Assembly: GCA_026391695.1 (NCBI GenBank)
Contig: JAPLDP010000085.1
Coordinates: 1-64,000, forward strand
DNA from: Bacteroidota bacterium
GTDB lineage: Bacteria > Bacteroidota > Bacteroidia > Bacteroidales > JAGONC01
DNA: 64,000 bases
Reading direction: 5' to 3'
Each line of letters starts with the position of its first letter. Within the stretch, counting starts at the first letter, position 1. Shown in pieces: positions 16,377 to 24,664 of this stretch. The notes beneath the pieces are model-generated. The model searched no databases. It was given only the letters and a program-made list of their open reading frames with translations, and was not told the origin of the DNA. A program made the position numbers and the translations under genes.

Positions 16377-16526
16377 GGTATGAATCCCAAAGCAAGCTCT
16401 GGACTCAAATTCCGCAGCGAGCTGCGGGGAATCTGACCGATCCCGACTCGCTTCGCTGTCGGGATTAATTCGACTTTCAAATTTTACTGCACTTCGTTTG
16501 TAAAATTTGAGTCTCATTAATAAAAA
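16377..16526 (+). repeat. hairpin-rich intergenic repeat, copy B
   Basis: The counterpart of 2429-2600. Three hairpins: CCGCAGC/GCTGCGG, CCCGAC..GTCGGG and CAAATTTTAC/GTAAAATTTG, followed by GAGTCTCATTAATAAAAA. It starts 39 bases after the palindromic element and ends 10 bases before the start codon of the glycosyltransferase gene, in the same orientation relative to the gene as copy A. Confidence 0.7.
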
Positions 16527-16536
16527 CAAAAAAACT

Positions 16537-17319
16537 ATGCCCCGGATATCTGCAGTTTTAATTGTTTACAATGAGGCGCACAGCCTTCCTCCAACGCTCG
16601 AGAAACTTCAATGGTGCGATGAGATCGTGGTGGTGGATTCGGGGAGCACCGACCACACCGTTGACATTTGCCTCTCTTATAATTGCAGGGTGCTGCAGCG
16701 GGCATTTGACGGGTATGCCTCTCAAAAGCAGTATGCGGTAGATCAGGCTTCCAACGACTGGGTGCTGTCGATAGATGCCGATGAAGTTTTATCTGACGGA
16801 CTGGTAAAAGAGATGAAACAGGTTTTTGCTAAAGAATCGCTGGAAGTAGCCGGATTTTATGTTCCCCGCCGTACATGGTTCATGGGAAAAATATTGCGCT
16901 TCAGCGGATTACGGCGCGAAAAGCTTATCAGAGCCTTCGACCGCACCAAAGGGAAATTCACCACCTCAGCAGTACATGAAACCATAATGGTGACGGGGAA
17001 ACTATCCGCCTTCAGGCATCCGGTGATCCATTATACTTACAGCGACATTGCCGAGCATCTGAGTAAGACCAACAGGTACACTTCGCTGGCGGCGCAGGAT
17101 TATTTCAAGCTGCATAAAAGATCTTCCAGGCTGATGATCATCATGCAATTCCCTTTTAAATTTTTAACTGTCTTTCTCTGGAAAGGTGGTTTTCTGGATG
17201 GCTACCAGGGGTTTATGTTCGCCTTCATGCATGCGGTGTCATCCACCATCAAATATGCCAAGCTGCTGGAAATGGAAGCAGAAAAGGGATGTCATCTCGA
17301 ACGAGATGTCATCCCTTAA
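16537..17319 (+). CDS. family 2 glycosyltransferase (WaaE/KdtX-like)
   Basis: 260 residues from the ATG at 16537; the frame is open further up but only through repeat DNA. GT-A motifs: ISAVLIVYNEAHSLPPTLEKL, the D-S-G-S-T-D-H-T nucleotide-binding loop, and SIDADEVLS, whose D-A-D binds the metal-sugar nucleotide. The middle (RRTWFMGKILRFSG) and the long C-terminal helices resemble LPS core beta-glucosyltransferases of the WaaE/KdtX type, a plausible role in lipopolysaccharide. Soluble or peripherally attached to the inner membrane. The C-terminal residues GCHLERDVIP are encoded by a palindrome that also forms the terminator, so the tail was probably acquired when the repeat inserted. Confidence 0.85.
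   Translation: MPRISAVLIVYNEAHSLPPTLEKLQWCDEIVVVDSGSTDHTVDICLSYNCRVLQRAFDGYASQKQYAVDQASNDWVLSIDADEVLSDGLVKEMKQVFAKESLEVAGFYVPRRTWFMGKILRFSGLRREKLIRAFDRTKGKFTTSAVHETIMVTGKLSAFRHPVIHYTYSDIAEHLSKTNRYTSLAAQDYFKLHKRSSRLMIIMQFPFKFLTVFLWKGGFLDGYQGFMFAFMHAVSSTIKYAKLLEMEAEKGCHLERDVIP
17284..17317. terminator. palindrome covering the end of the glycosyltransferase gene
   Basis: AAGGGATGTCATCTCG (17284-17299) and CGAGATGTCATCCCTT (17302-17317) pair with a single T-T mismatch and a two-base loop. The stem encodes the final residues of the plus-strand gene and lies between two convergent genes. It shares the 15-mer GAGATGTCATCCCTT with the terminator at 5564-5606. Confidence 0.6.
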
Positions 17320-17320
17320 A

Positions 17321-18179
17321 TTACAATCCCTCTTTAATGACTTTCTTCGATAGATAGAGATTATCGTTTTGTAGGACAATTTGATATACTCCCGGTAAAA
17401 GAAAATCGCTATTAAATTTCAATTTATATTTCCCTTCCGATAATTCTCCTTCGCTTATAACTTTTACAATCCTATCATTCAAATCAACAAGCCTTAATGT
17501 CATCTGGCCGGGATCAAGAATCTTGAAACTAATTGTCACTGTTCCGTTAACCGGATTAGGATAAACCTGGAGGCTATTTTTATTGTCATTAGCCAAATCT
17601 TTCTTCTCTATACCGGTACCTGGGAGTACATCCCGGTTATACACCGACATCTGTGCTGAATCTTTTGTGCATGGCAATCCTGCGACACCGGCGAGGTAAT
17701 TGCACCAGTTGGTGAGGCATGCGGCGAAGCTGCTGCCAGGCAGATCGGGGTCGGTTTCACCGGGGTCATTGGCAACGGGAGTGAGGATAAACTTCGATGT
17801 GTACCAGTCGGCCACCACAGGATCGGTTGAAGCAGCCAGCATGTTGGTATTATGCAGGTAATTCAGATTATTCGGTCCGACACCCGATGTCCAGGCGGCA
17901 TCAATAATGCTCAGGCGGGGATAACAAACCTCCATGACACGTGCAACAAGGGCATAAGTACCAAAGAAGTAATCGCTGTGCATGGTGTTCCACCCTCCAT
18001 AGCGCTGGCTGGAATAAGCGGTTGTGAGGACGCCGATCCAGTTTTTTACGGCTATGGTGGCACCGGCCGTACCATGGGCTTTCAACACCGGGAAATCGAT
18101 GATGCATAGTTTTTCCTCACAGACTGCGTTCGGCACCACCTATGATTATACGCTTGGTCTCACTGCCGGTGACTGACAT
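17321..18179 (-). pseudogene. truncated DUF362 protein with T9SS sorting domain
   Basis: The long frame (17321-18139, GTG start) contains the second half of a DUF362 domain (IDFPVLKAHGTAGATIAVKNWIGV, a D-A-A-W-T-S-G block, TDPVVADWY) and ends in a T9SS type A sorting domain (VYPNPVNG to GVYQIVLQN). There is no signal peptide, although T9SS cargo needs one. Upstream, an ATG at 18179 opens a different frame (MSVTGSETKRIIIGG) that stops within about 20 codons, one base out of register with the long frame. A TATATTTG promoter remains at 18209-18216. So the promoter and the 3' half survive while the signal peptide and N-terminal half have been deleted. Confidence 0.7.
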
Positions 18180-18208
18180 TTTTATCCTGAATGAAAAATT
18201 CTTTCATA

Positions 18209-18216
18209 CAAATATA
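18209..18216 (-). promoter_or_regulatory. minus-7 element of the DUF362 remnant
   Basis: CAAATATA on the plus strand reads TATATTTG on the minus strand, matching TAnnTTTG, 30 bases before the ATG at 18179. No good minus-33 is visible. Confidence 0.4.
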
Positions 18217-18278
18217 GGGTAACATTCATACTTTTTCAGGATTAACAGAAAAGAGTTGTTTAATTATTTATGAATGGC

Positions 18279-19403
18279 ATGTCACTAAAAGACTTCATCA
18301 GATTATTTATTCAGTTGTTATGTTGTTGTTTGTGCAACCTGGGCCTGACACAAATACCCCTTTCCTTTGACCAAGAACAACATACGGAGATGTTAAAAAA
18401 CCTCTGTGATGAAGAAAGGGGCGATACGACTATACGGATAGTATTTTACAATCTTGAAAACTTTTATGATACCATTAATGACAGTCGTAAAATGGACGAT
18501 GAGTTCACGCCGGGGGGTGCTAAAGGCTGGAATGCATTCCGGTTCCGTAAGAAGCTGAACAACACCTATAAGACCCTTCTGGCCACCGGGGGCTGGGAGC
18601 CACCCGATATCATCGGCTTATGCGAGGTCGAGAACAGGTATGTACTCGATAAAATCATTCTCGGTACACCTTTAAGGCGTTTCAAATATCAGGTGATACA
18701 CTATGAATCGCCGGATGACCGAGGTGTGGATGTCGCTCTCTTCTATCGTCCGGGAGAATTTACCCCTGTCAGCCACAAACCTGTAGCAGTTCGCTTTCCA
18801 GGCGACAGCCTTGCAGTAACACGGGATATCCTGTATGTGAAAGGCATTGTCGCAGGTGCCGATACCATTCACCTTTTCGTCAATCACTGGCCTTCACGCT
18901 ATGGAGGTTATATGGCGAGCATGATGAAACGTTTCCGTGCTGCCGAAGTCTTGCGGCAACAGGTGGATTCACTGTTTTCTGTTAATCCTGTCTCGTATAT
19001 CATTATCATGGGTGATTTCAATGATGAACCAACCGACGAAAGCATAACCAGTATCCTCGGGGTTTATAAGGACACTGCGCGAATGCAGCCTGACAGGTTA
19101 TTCAACCTGATGCCGGAGGCCATCAGTTCTGATCACCCCGGCACCATTAAATTCAGAGATCAATGGTTTACTTTCGACCAGTTCATTGTATCAGGTTCAC
19201 TTTTAGGCGAGCAAAAGGATCAAAACCTCTTTGGTGCCTGTGCAGGAATTTTTTTTGCTCCATTTCTTCTGGAAGAAGATGAAGCCTATTTTGGCTTTAA
19301 GCCATACAGGACCTTCACCGGGCCAAATTACAGGGGAGGCTTTAGTGATCATCTGCCGGTGTATCTGGATGTGAGGATGAGACAGGTAGGGAATGGCGAA
19401 TAG
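18279..19403 (+). CDS. secreted endonuclease/exonuclease/phosphatase-family protein
   Basis: 374 residues from the second in-frame ATG (18279), which gives a tidy signal peptide (MSLKDFIRLFIQLLCCCLCN); the ATG at 18270 is equally possible. The catalytic motifs of the EEP fold are present in order: FYNLENFYD, IIGLCEVEN (metal-binding Glu), VDVALFY, LFVNHWPSR (His), IIMGDFNDEP (Asp and Asn) and the terminal GGFSDHLPVY (Asp-His). Members cleave nucleic acids, inositol phosphates or lipids; the substrate is unknown here. Export suggests nutrient scavenging such as extracellular DNA degradation. Confidence 0.88.
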   Translation: MSLKDFIRLFIQLLCCCLCNLGLTQIPLSFDQEQHTEMLKNLCDEERGDTTIRIVFYNLENFYDTINDSRKMDDEFTPGGAKGWNAFRFRKKLNNTYKTLLATGGWEPPDIIGLCEVENRYVLDKIILGTPLRRFKYQVIHYESPDDRGVDVALFYRPGEFTPVSHKPVAVRFPGDSLAVTRDILYVKGIVAGADTIHLFVNHWPSRYGGYMASMMKRFRAAEVLRQQVDSLFSVNPVSYIIIMGDFNDEPTDESITSILGVYKDTARMQPDRLFNLMPEAISSDHPGTIKFRDQWFTFDQFIVSGSLLGEQKDQNLFGACAGIFFAPFLLEEDEAYFGFKPYRTFTGPNYRGGFSDHLPVYLDVRMRQVGNGE

Positions 19404-19440
19404 CGAATGGCGAGGAGCGAATAGCGAATGGTGAGGGGCG
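19389..19440. repeat. GCGAATAGCGAATGGCGA short repeats
   Basis: Four imperfect units of GCGAATRGCGA follow the stop of the preceding gene. Related text is found at 23001-23020 and, in the opposite sense, at 32577-32595, always in gaps between genes. Confidence 0.55.
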
Positions 19441-19518
19441 GGATAAAAAACTTAGGATTTTGTGTTGAAGATGGAGGGATTTTTATAAATTCACGGCACG
19501 AAAAAGAGCCAGGCAAAA

Positions 19519-20352
19519 ATGGTTAATCACCTGACCAGTAATTATTTCACCAGCCAGCGGCAGGCATTTGAAAAAAACTTACCGCTTATCGACGATATTC
19601 ATAGCCAGGATGCCATCCATGATATACGGGTATCGCTAAAAAAAATCCGCACCCTTTTCATGTTATTTGAGTTCATCGCACCTGAAAAATTCAATAGTAA
19701 GATCTACTTCAGGAGTTTGCGCCGATTGTTCCGGCAGGTGTCCGTGATACGGGATCTGCAGGTACAGCAGAATCTCATTAAAGAGATGGCTGACATATCG
19801 GATGGCGATTGTGCCGGATTCATCGATTTTCTCGCTGATCTCGAAACAAGGGAAAGGAAAAAACTTGAGCAGTGGCTCACGGGTTTTGTCCTGCCTGACA
19901 TGAACGCATACCAGGCTGCTGTCGACACTTTTTCAGAAGAAATGGATGAGGGATTATTTAACGAAAAGCTGACTGCCTTCATCAATGAAAAGTTGATGAT
20001 AATAAAGAGTAAAAGTACGGGTATTCCGGATGATGAAACCCTTCATGATATTAGAAGACTTTTAAAGGAAGCCCGGTTCATGATTGATCTGAAATGTGCC
20101 GGAAATACCGACAAACTGCAAGTACCTGAACTACATAAGGCCATTAAGGCCGCTGAAGAGATTCTCGGTAAGTGGCACGACATGACCATCGGAGCCATTT
20201 TCATGCGGGATTACATAGCCGACCATAGTACACAGGATCAAAGCCCACCTGAATATTGCAACAACTTTCTGTCGTACCATCTTGAAGAAAAGGAGAGGCT
20301 TGAAAAAGTCTCCATCGCAGCCATCAACGGCATTATATCAGATTTTAAATAA
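19519..20352 (+). CDS. CHAD domain protein
   Basis: 277 residues made of helices with the CHAD signature: two H-D-I-R motifs (AIHDIRVSLKKIRTLF and TLHDIRRLLKEARFM), each starting one half of the pseudo-symmetrical four-helix bundle, plus FRSLRRLFRQVSVIRDLQV. The conserved His, Lys and Arg residues are known to bind polyphosphate. The usual partner, a CYTH domain, is not nearby. No signal peptide, so cytosolic; likely association with polyphosphate granules is inference. Confidence 0.9.
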   Translation: MVNHLTSNYFTSQRQAFEKNLPLIDDIHSQDAIHDIRVSLKKIRTLFMLFEFIAPEKFNSKIYFRSLRRLFRQVSVIRDLQVQQNLIKEMADISDGDCAGFIDFLADLETRERKKLEQWLTGFVLPDMNAYQAAVDTFSEEMDEGLFNEKLTAFINEKLMIIKSKSTGIPDDETLHDIRRLLKEARFMIDLKCAGNTDKLQVPELHKAIKAAEEILGKWHDMTIGAIFMRDYIADHSTQDQSPPEYCNNFLSYHLEEKERLEKVSIAAINGIISDFK

Positions 20353-20418
20353 ATTTCGTATCTTTACTTCAGTTACAAATTCTATTGTTTAATCCCCTCT
20401 TCACTTAAAATTTCAATT

Positions 20419-20803
20419 ATGATTTACATTACCAAAATTGTTGAGTACTCATACGAAGATGCCTTGGTGAAGGTGACGGAAGCGCTGAAAAAAAGAAGGT
20501 TTTGGCGTCATCACTGAAATTGATGTCAGGAAAACCCTGAAAGAGAAGATCAATGAAGATTTCAGGAAATACAAGATACTGGGTGCCTGCATTCCGCGGT
20601 TTGCCTTCCAGGCGTTGTCACTTGATCCAATGGTGGGGCTGCTGATGCCCTGCAATGTTATTGTGCAGGAACACCCCGATGACAAGGTGGAAGTCACCAC
20701 CTTTAATCCCATTTCAAATATGCCCGGAGTTGCGAATCCGCAGCTCGAGGATTTGTCGAAAGATATGGAATGTAAACTGACTGACGCCATTAAGCAATTA
20801 TAG
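20419..20803 (+). pseudogene. DUF302 protein interrupted by a frameshift in an A7 run
   Basis: The ATG at 20419 follows a Bacteroidota-like leader and begins MIYITKIVEYSYEDALVKVTEAL. At the seven-A run 20488-20494 the frame fails and stops after about 10 codons. Reading with six A restores EGFGVITEIDVRKTLKEKI and continues with GACIPRFAFQALSLDPMVGL and DLSKDMECKLTDAIKQL to the TAG at 20801, a standard DUF302 domain of about 127 residues. Either an assembly or sequencing error, a true mutation, or a slippage-controlled gene. The function of DUF302 is poorly known. Confidence 0.85.
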
Positions 20804-20823
20804 TGCTGAAAGAAGTATGTGCC

Positions 20824-22950
20824 TTACCAGGAAAAGATAAATGCCCCACTCTCCGGCACTATATATGGCATCTTCTTTAAATTGGTCCCTTCATCTCTCC
20901 ATTTCCCTGTTTTCCAGGATTTATTGGAAGAGTCAATGATTATGCAGGTTACATCAAACAGAGCATGGATATCTTCAAGGGTTATCCTGGCGTTATGACG
21001 GATGATGGCGAAATCGACTTGCATTTTTGCGCTGACAGATGAAGGCTTTCGGAAGTCATCATCAATGATGACTATCCGTTTATCCCTGAACTGTATGAAA
21101 TGACCATAAGAATAACAGCAAGGGTTGCCGGGGCACAGGCCTTTATAACGGGCTGTTTTGTCCAACATGATGGGGTAACCTGTTTTCAATCCAAGTGAAA
21201 TCCAGAAATCGCGTATTAAACGCTCGGTCTTTTTCCCGTCTGTCAATACTGCACTGTCTGCGATCAGAACATGCGACTTCCCATCGATGAGATCATAGGC
21301 CGATGACCCGGGTACACTATACACGGCTATGATGCACTGCCTGCAACGCTCCAGATTTCTTATGAATAACAGAGTACACAGCACCAGCAGGATCATCAGG
21401 GCAGATATAAGGTAGTTGGGCCTCCTCTTCTGCCAGAATATAACCAGGCTGACGATCATTCCATATATCAGGATGCATTGTAAAAGAGTCACCGAAATGC
21501 CGGTAATTGTTGAGTAGGGTAAATATTCAACTTTATCGACAGTGAATAACATCAACCGGGTCATAAACAAAATGATCGTTGCCAGCAAAGATGAAATGAC
21601 CGCGACAGGCGACATGATGAGGAAAATTATACCAGCATAGATGACGAAAGTGGACAAAGGTATTATGATCATATTAGCGAGAATGAAATAGACAGGGAAC
21701 TGATGGAAATACATCAATGCCAGAGGCAGCGTGCCGACCTGTGCGGCAAGGGTAACGGCTATTATAGACCAGATCTGGCCGGGTATCCACCTTTTGATGG
21801 AGAACATCTCATAGATAGGCCGTTGCAATGCGACAATACCTATTACGGAAGCATATGACAACTGGAAGCCGGTATCGCTGATCAGGAATGGACTGAAAAG
21901 AAGAAGAAGAAATGCCGACACGACGAGGGTATTATAGATGCTGGTCATCCGCTGTATGGAATTACCCACGGCAACAAGGCTGAACATGGCTGCAGCCCTT
22001 AGTATCGACGGTCCGAAACCCGTTATCAGAGAGTACAGCCACATCAGCATGATGACCAGCAGCGTATGACTAAAACGGCCCAATGCTCCTTTTCTCAGGA
22101 ATCCAAAAAGTGAATTCAGCACGACATAGATAAGCCCGACATGCATGCCCGACACGACGAGGATGTGCAGCACACCGGCTGCCGCAAAATCCTGCTGCAG
22201 GTCCGCATCGAGGTCATCCTTGGCGCCTATGAGTAAGGCTGTCACAACTGCAAATTCATCTTTATCAGTGAAGGTACGGCGAAGCGTGATCATGATCTTT
22301 TCCCTCAGCGCATTTGCAAAGGCTCTCACCGGTTTACCCCTGTTGCTGTCGAGCAACTTCCACGACCCAGATGACACGAAGGCTGAATGATATATTCCCT
22401 TATTTGCCAGATATTTCTTATAGTTGAACTGGGAGGGATTAGCCGGTGGGGTAATCAGACTGACCTTCTTCCTGAAAATGATCACATCTCCATACCTGAC
22501 ATCTTCTGACAGGCTGTCCTTCTGAAGATAAACGATTATTGTCCCGGTAGCGGCTGACCATTCTGCCGTATCTCTTGCAGCCCAGACTTTCATTCGGGCC
22601 GAATAGGATTTTTCTTTTTCCGATAAGGGCTCATTCACCATGCCAATTATACAATCAGGCGGGACCCGCCGGTTGATGATATGCTGGTGATCAAACATCC
22701 CTGTGGATTGGATGGTGATCTGATATCCAAAGATGTAAAAGAGGACCAGGATAGCTGCGCCCTGTATCCACTGGTGGGAATAGGCCATAAAACGGCCGGA
22801 ATGAAAAATAAGGAAAAAAATGCCAACCAAAAAAAGGTAAATAATCAGAGCCGGCATGTAAAACCGGTATCCGGTGAGGGAAGCAGTAACTATCCCGGCG
22901 ATATAAACCATCAGCAGCCGGAATAACGGAAATGGATTCCGGGAAATCAT
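20824..22950 (-). CDS. comEC: ComEC/Rec2-family DNA uptake channel
   Basis: 708 residues, multi-spanning. N-terminal membrane segments and the OB-like DUF4131 region (about 25-200, with YGDVIIFRKKVSLI) precede the competence core: LHILVVSGMHVGLIY, FGPSILRAAAMFSLV, SDTGFQLSYASVIGIVAL and LPLALMYFHQFPVYFILANMIIIPLS. ComEC forms the inner-membrane channel for transforming DNA. The C-terminal domain (from about 530) has the outline of the MBL-like domain but lacks the H-x-H-x-D-H metal motif, so it is degenerate, as I recall for many Bacteroidota homologues. It sits alone between the DUF302 remnant and the TPR genes. Confidence 0.92.
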   Translation of the reverse strand: MISRNPFPLFRLLMVYIAGIVTASLTGYRFYMPALIIYLFLVGIFFLIFHSGRFMAYSHQWIQGAAILVLFYIFGYQITIQSTGMFDHQHIINRRVPPDCIIGMVNEPLSEKEKSYSARMKVWAARDTAEWSAATGTIIVYLQKDSLSEDVRYGDVIIFRKKVSLITPPANPSQFNYKKYLANKGIYHSAFVSSGSWKLLDSNRGKPVRAFANALREKIMITLRRTFTDKDEFAVVTALLIGAKDDLDADLQQDFAAAGVLHILVVSGMHVGLIYVVLNSLFGFLRKGALGRFSHTLLVIMLMWLYSLITGFGPSILRAAAMFSLVAVGNSIQRMTSIYNTLVVSAFLLLLFSPFLISDTGFQLSYASVIGIVALQRPIYEMFSIKRWIPGQIWSIIAVTLAAQVGTLPLALMYFHQFPVYFILANMIIIPLSTFVIYAGIIFLIMSPVAVISSLLATIILFMTRLMLFTVDKVEYLPYSTITGISVTLLQCILIYGMIVSLVIFWQKRRPNYLISALMILLVLCTLLFIRNLERCRQCIIAVYSVPGSSAYDLIDGKSHVLIADSAVLTDGKKTERLIRDFWISLGLKTGYPIMLDKTARYKGLCPGNPCCYSYGHFIQFRDKRIVIIDDDFRKPSSVSAKMQVDFAIIRHNARITLEDIHALFDVTCIIIDSSNKSWKTGKWRDEGTNLKKMPYIVPESGAFIFSW

Positions 22951-23000
22951 CGCGGATGTTTATATTTTATCCGGAAAGGAGGAAAATGTGACCCTGGGAG

Positions 23001-23020
23001 AGGCGAATAGCGAAGGGCGA
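23001..23020. repeat. GCGAATAGCGAAGGGCGA repeat
   Basis: A second short instance of the GCGAATRGCGA family seen at 19389-19440, in the 82-bp gap between comEC and the TPR lipoprotein gene. Confidence 0.45.
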
Positions 23021-23032
23021 GATCGCTGGTCC

Positions 23033-23983
23033 TTATTTACAGTATTGGTCTATCAGTTTCTGTGCTTCGGCATAGCCCAGTTCGACAGTTTTTCTCCAGT
23101 CATCGCAGGCGTGTTGAGTATCCTTGGAGTAATAGAGGGCCAGCCCACGGTTATAATAGGCATCGCGGTATTCAGGCTTTAATTCAATAGCCTTTGAAAA
23201 GTCCAGGATGGCCTCCGCATATTGCTTCTGTGCTTTCCGGATGGCACCACGGTTATTATAGGCTTCGGGATTATTGGGCTGGAGCTCAATAGCTTTATTG
23301 TAATCGCTTATAGCGCCTTCGTAGTCTTTGGCCAGAGCTCTGGCATTACCCCTGTTGTTATATGCTTCAGGGTAATTGGGCTGCTTTTCGATGGCTTTGT
23401 TGAAATCGTCGATGGATTCATTGAACCTTTTCATGACAGCTTTGGCGATGGCCCTGTTATAATAGGCATTGGCATATTTCGGATTCAGGCTGATAGCCTT
23501 GTCGTAATCCTTTATTGCATCTTCAGGATAATTCAGATATGCCTTGGCCACACCACTGTAGTTCCAGGCAGCTTCGAATTCAGGCTTCAGCTCAATGACT
23601 TTGCCGAAATCGTTAATGGCGCCATCATAAATCCCCAACTCAATTCTTACCTTACCCCTGTTATAGCGTGCTTCATAATCATTTGGATTCTGCTCTACAA
23701 CTTTATCAAATTCATGCATAGCACCCTGGAAATCTTTGGCTTCAGCCTTTTTCACACCGGCATCCATGATGGAATCGCGGGGAGTGGAAGGGCCCGTATG
23801 ACTCTTATTCATCATGACAGATTTATCGCCAGACTTATCACTGGAATTTTTGAGTGACTCCAAGGACGTGGCCTTCTTAATATTTGCCTTATCTTCCGGT
23901 GTAAGTTTTTGTTTGCACGATGCAACAGTCAGCAGAGCTATGGCTGCCCCCACCAATATAAAAGAAGTTTTCATTATTTTCAT
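23033..23983 (-). CDS. TPR-repeat lipoprotein
   Basis: 316 residues with a lipoprotein signal (L-L-T-V-A-S-C, Cys23). After a Lys/Ser-rich linker (residues 35-70) about seven tandem 34-residue TPR motifs run to the end, each with the A-x-x-x-Y-x-x-A-I-x-D/Y-x-x-K-A-I-x-L-x-P-x-x-x-x-A-Y-x-N-R-G pattern. A scaffold for protein contacts at the outer or inner membrane; partners unknown. It starts at the stop codon of the TPR gene upstream (TAATG overlap), so the two are co-translated. The DNA-level periodicity here comes from the protein repeats. Confidence 0.9.
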   Translation of the reverse strand: MKIMKTSFILVGAAIALLTVASCKQKLTPEDKANIKKATSLESLKNSSDKSGDKSVMMNKSHTGPSTPRDSIMDAGVKKAEAKDFQGAMHEFDKVVEQNPNDYEARYNRGKVRIELGIYDGAINDFGKVIELKPEFEAAWNYSGVAKAYLNYPEDAIKDYDKAISLNPKYANAYYNRAIAKAVMKRFNESIDDFNKAIEKQPNYPEAYNNRGNARALAKDYEGAISDYNKAIELQPNNPEAYNNRGAIRKAQKQYAEAILDFSKAIELKPEYRDAYYNRGLALYYSKDTQHACDDWRKTVELGYAEAQKLIDQYCK

Positions 23984-24597
23984 TATTTGCAGTTTTTCTG
24001 TATTAATCTTTCAGCGCCCCTGTTTCCTTTGTCGAGTGATTTCTGGAAAGCCATGCAGGCACCTTGTGTATCGCCTGATTGAAGCTTGGCATAACCAAGG
24101 CTCTGGTAATTGATTGCATTATCAGGTTCCAATTCTGCTATTTTTGTGTAATCGCGTATGGCCTTCTGCAGATATCCAAGCTGAAATTCCGATTCAGCGC
24201 GATAAAATAATGCCTGTGTGTGATCACTGTTCTTTTCAAGTAAAAAATTCATATCCTGAATGGTTGACTGATAATCCTGGATAAGGTAATTGGCTTTACC
24301 ACGGAGCAAGTGTGATTCACTATTGAGTGGGTCGATCTGCAGGGCTTTATTATAGTCATCCAAAGCGGAGTGAATATCCTTTAATCGGATCAACGCCTGG
24401 CCCCGTCCGGTATAAGCCTCCGCGTTGGTGGAGTCGGCCTGTATAGCCCTGGTGAATTCATCCCTGGCCAGCAGGAAATTATTATTGGAAAGAGCCTGTC
24501 TGCCGGCAAGGTAGTATTGTTCAGCATCGCTCTGAGCATAACCTCCTGACATGCCCAGGATTAAAACAAGTATTAATAAAAAACCGACGTTCTTCAT
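23983..24597 (-). CDS. TPR-repeat secreted protein
   Basis: 204 residues from the ATG at 24597, chosen because it opens a signal peptide (MKNVGFLLILVLILGMSGGYAQ); the longer frame has an unlikely leader. Five TPR motifs follow (AEQYYLAGRQALSNNNF, AEAYTGRGQALIRLKDI, SESHLLRGKANYLIQDY and so on), ending with the D-T-Q-G-A-C-M-A-F-Q-K-S-L block also seen at the end of its neighbour. A paralogue-like pair with the next gene; periplasmic scaffold is the likely role. Confidence 0.88.
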   Translation of the reverse strand: MKNVGFLLILVLILGMSGGYAQSDAEQYYLAGRQALSNNNFLLARDEFTRAIQADSTNAEAYTGRGQALIRLKDIHSALDDYNKALQIDPLNSESHLLRGKANYLIQDYQSTIQDMNFLLEKNSDHTQALFYRAESEFQLGYLQKAIRDYTKIAELEPDNAINYQSLGYAKLQSGDTQGACMAFQKSLDKGNRGAERLIQKNCK

Positions 24598-24664
24598 AAA
24601 CTTTACATTTGCTGACAAAAGTAGGAGAAAAATCCATACCCTGCAACAGCCTGTCAAGGCTGGT

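Noticed and set aside
23033-24597. Apparent tandem DNA repeats that could suggest an array
   Set aside because: The periodicity of about 102 bases comes from the 34-residue TPR motifs of two proteins.
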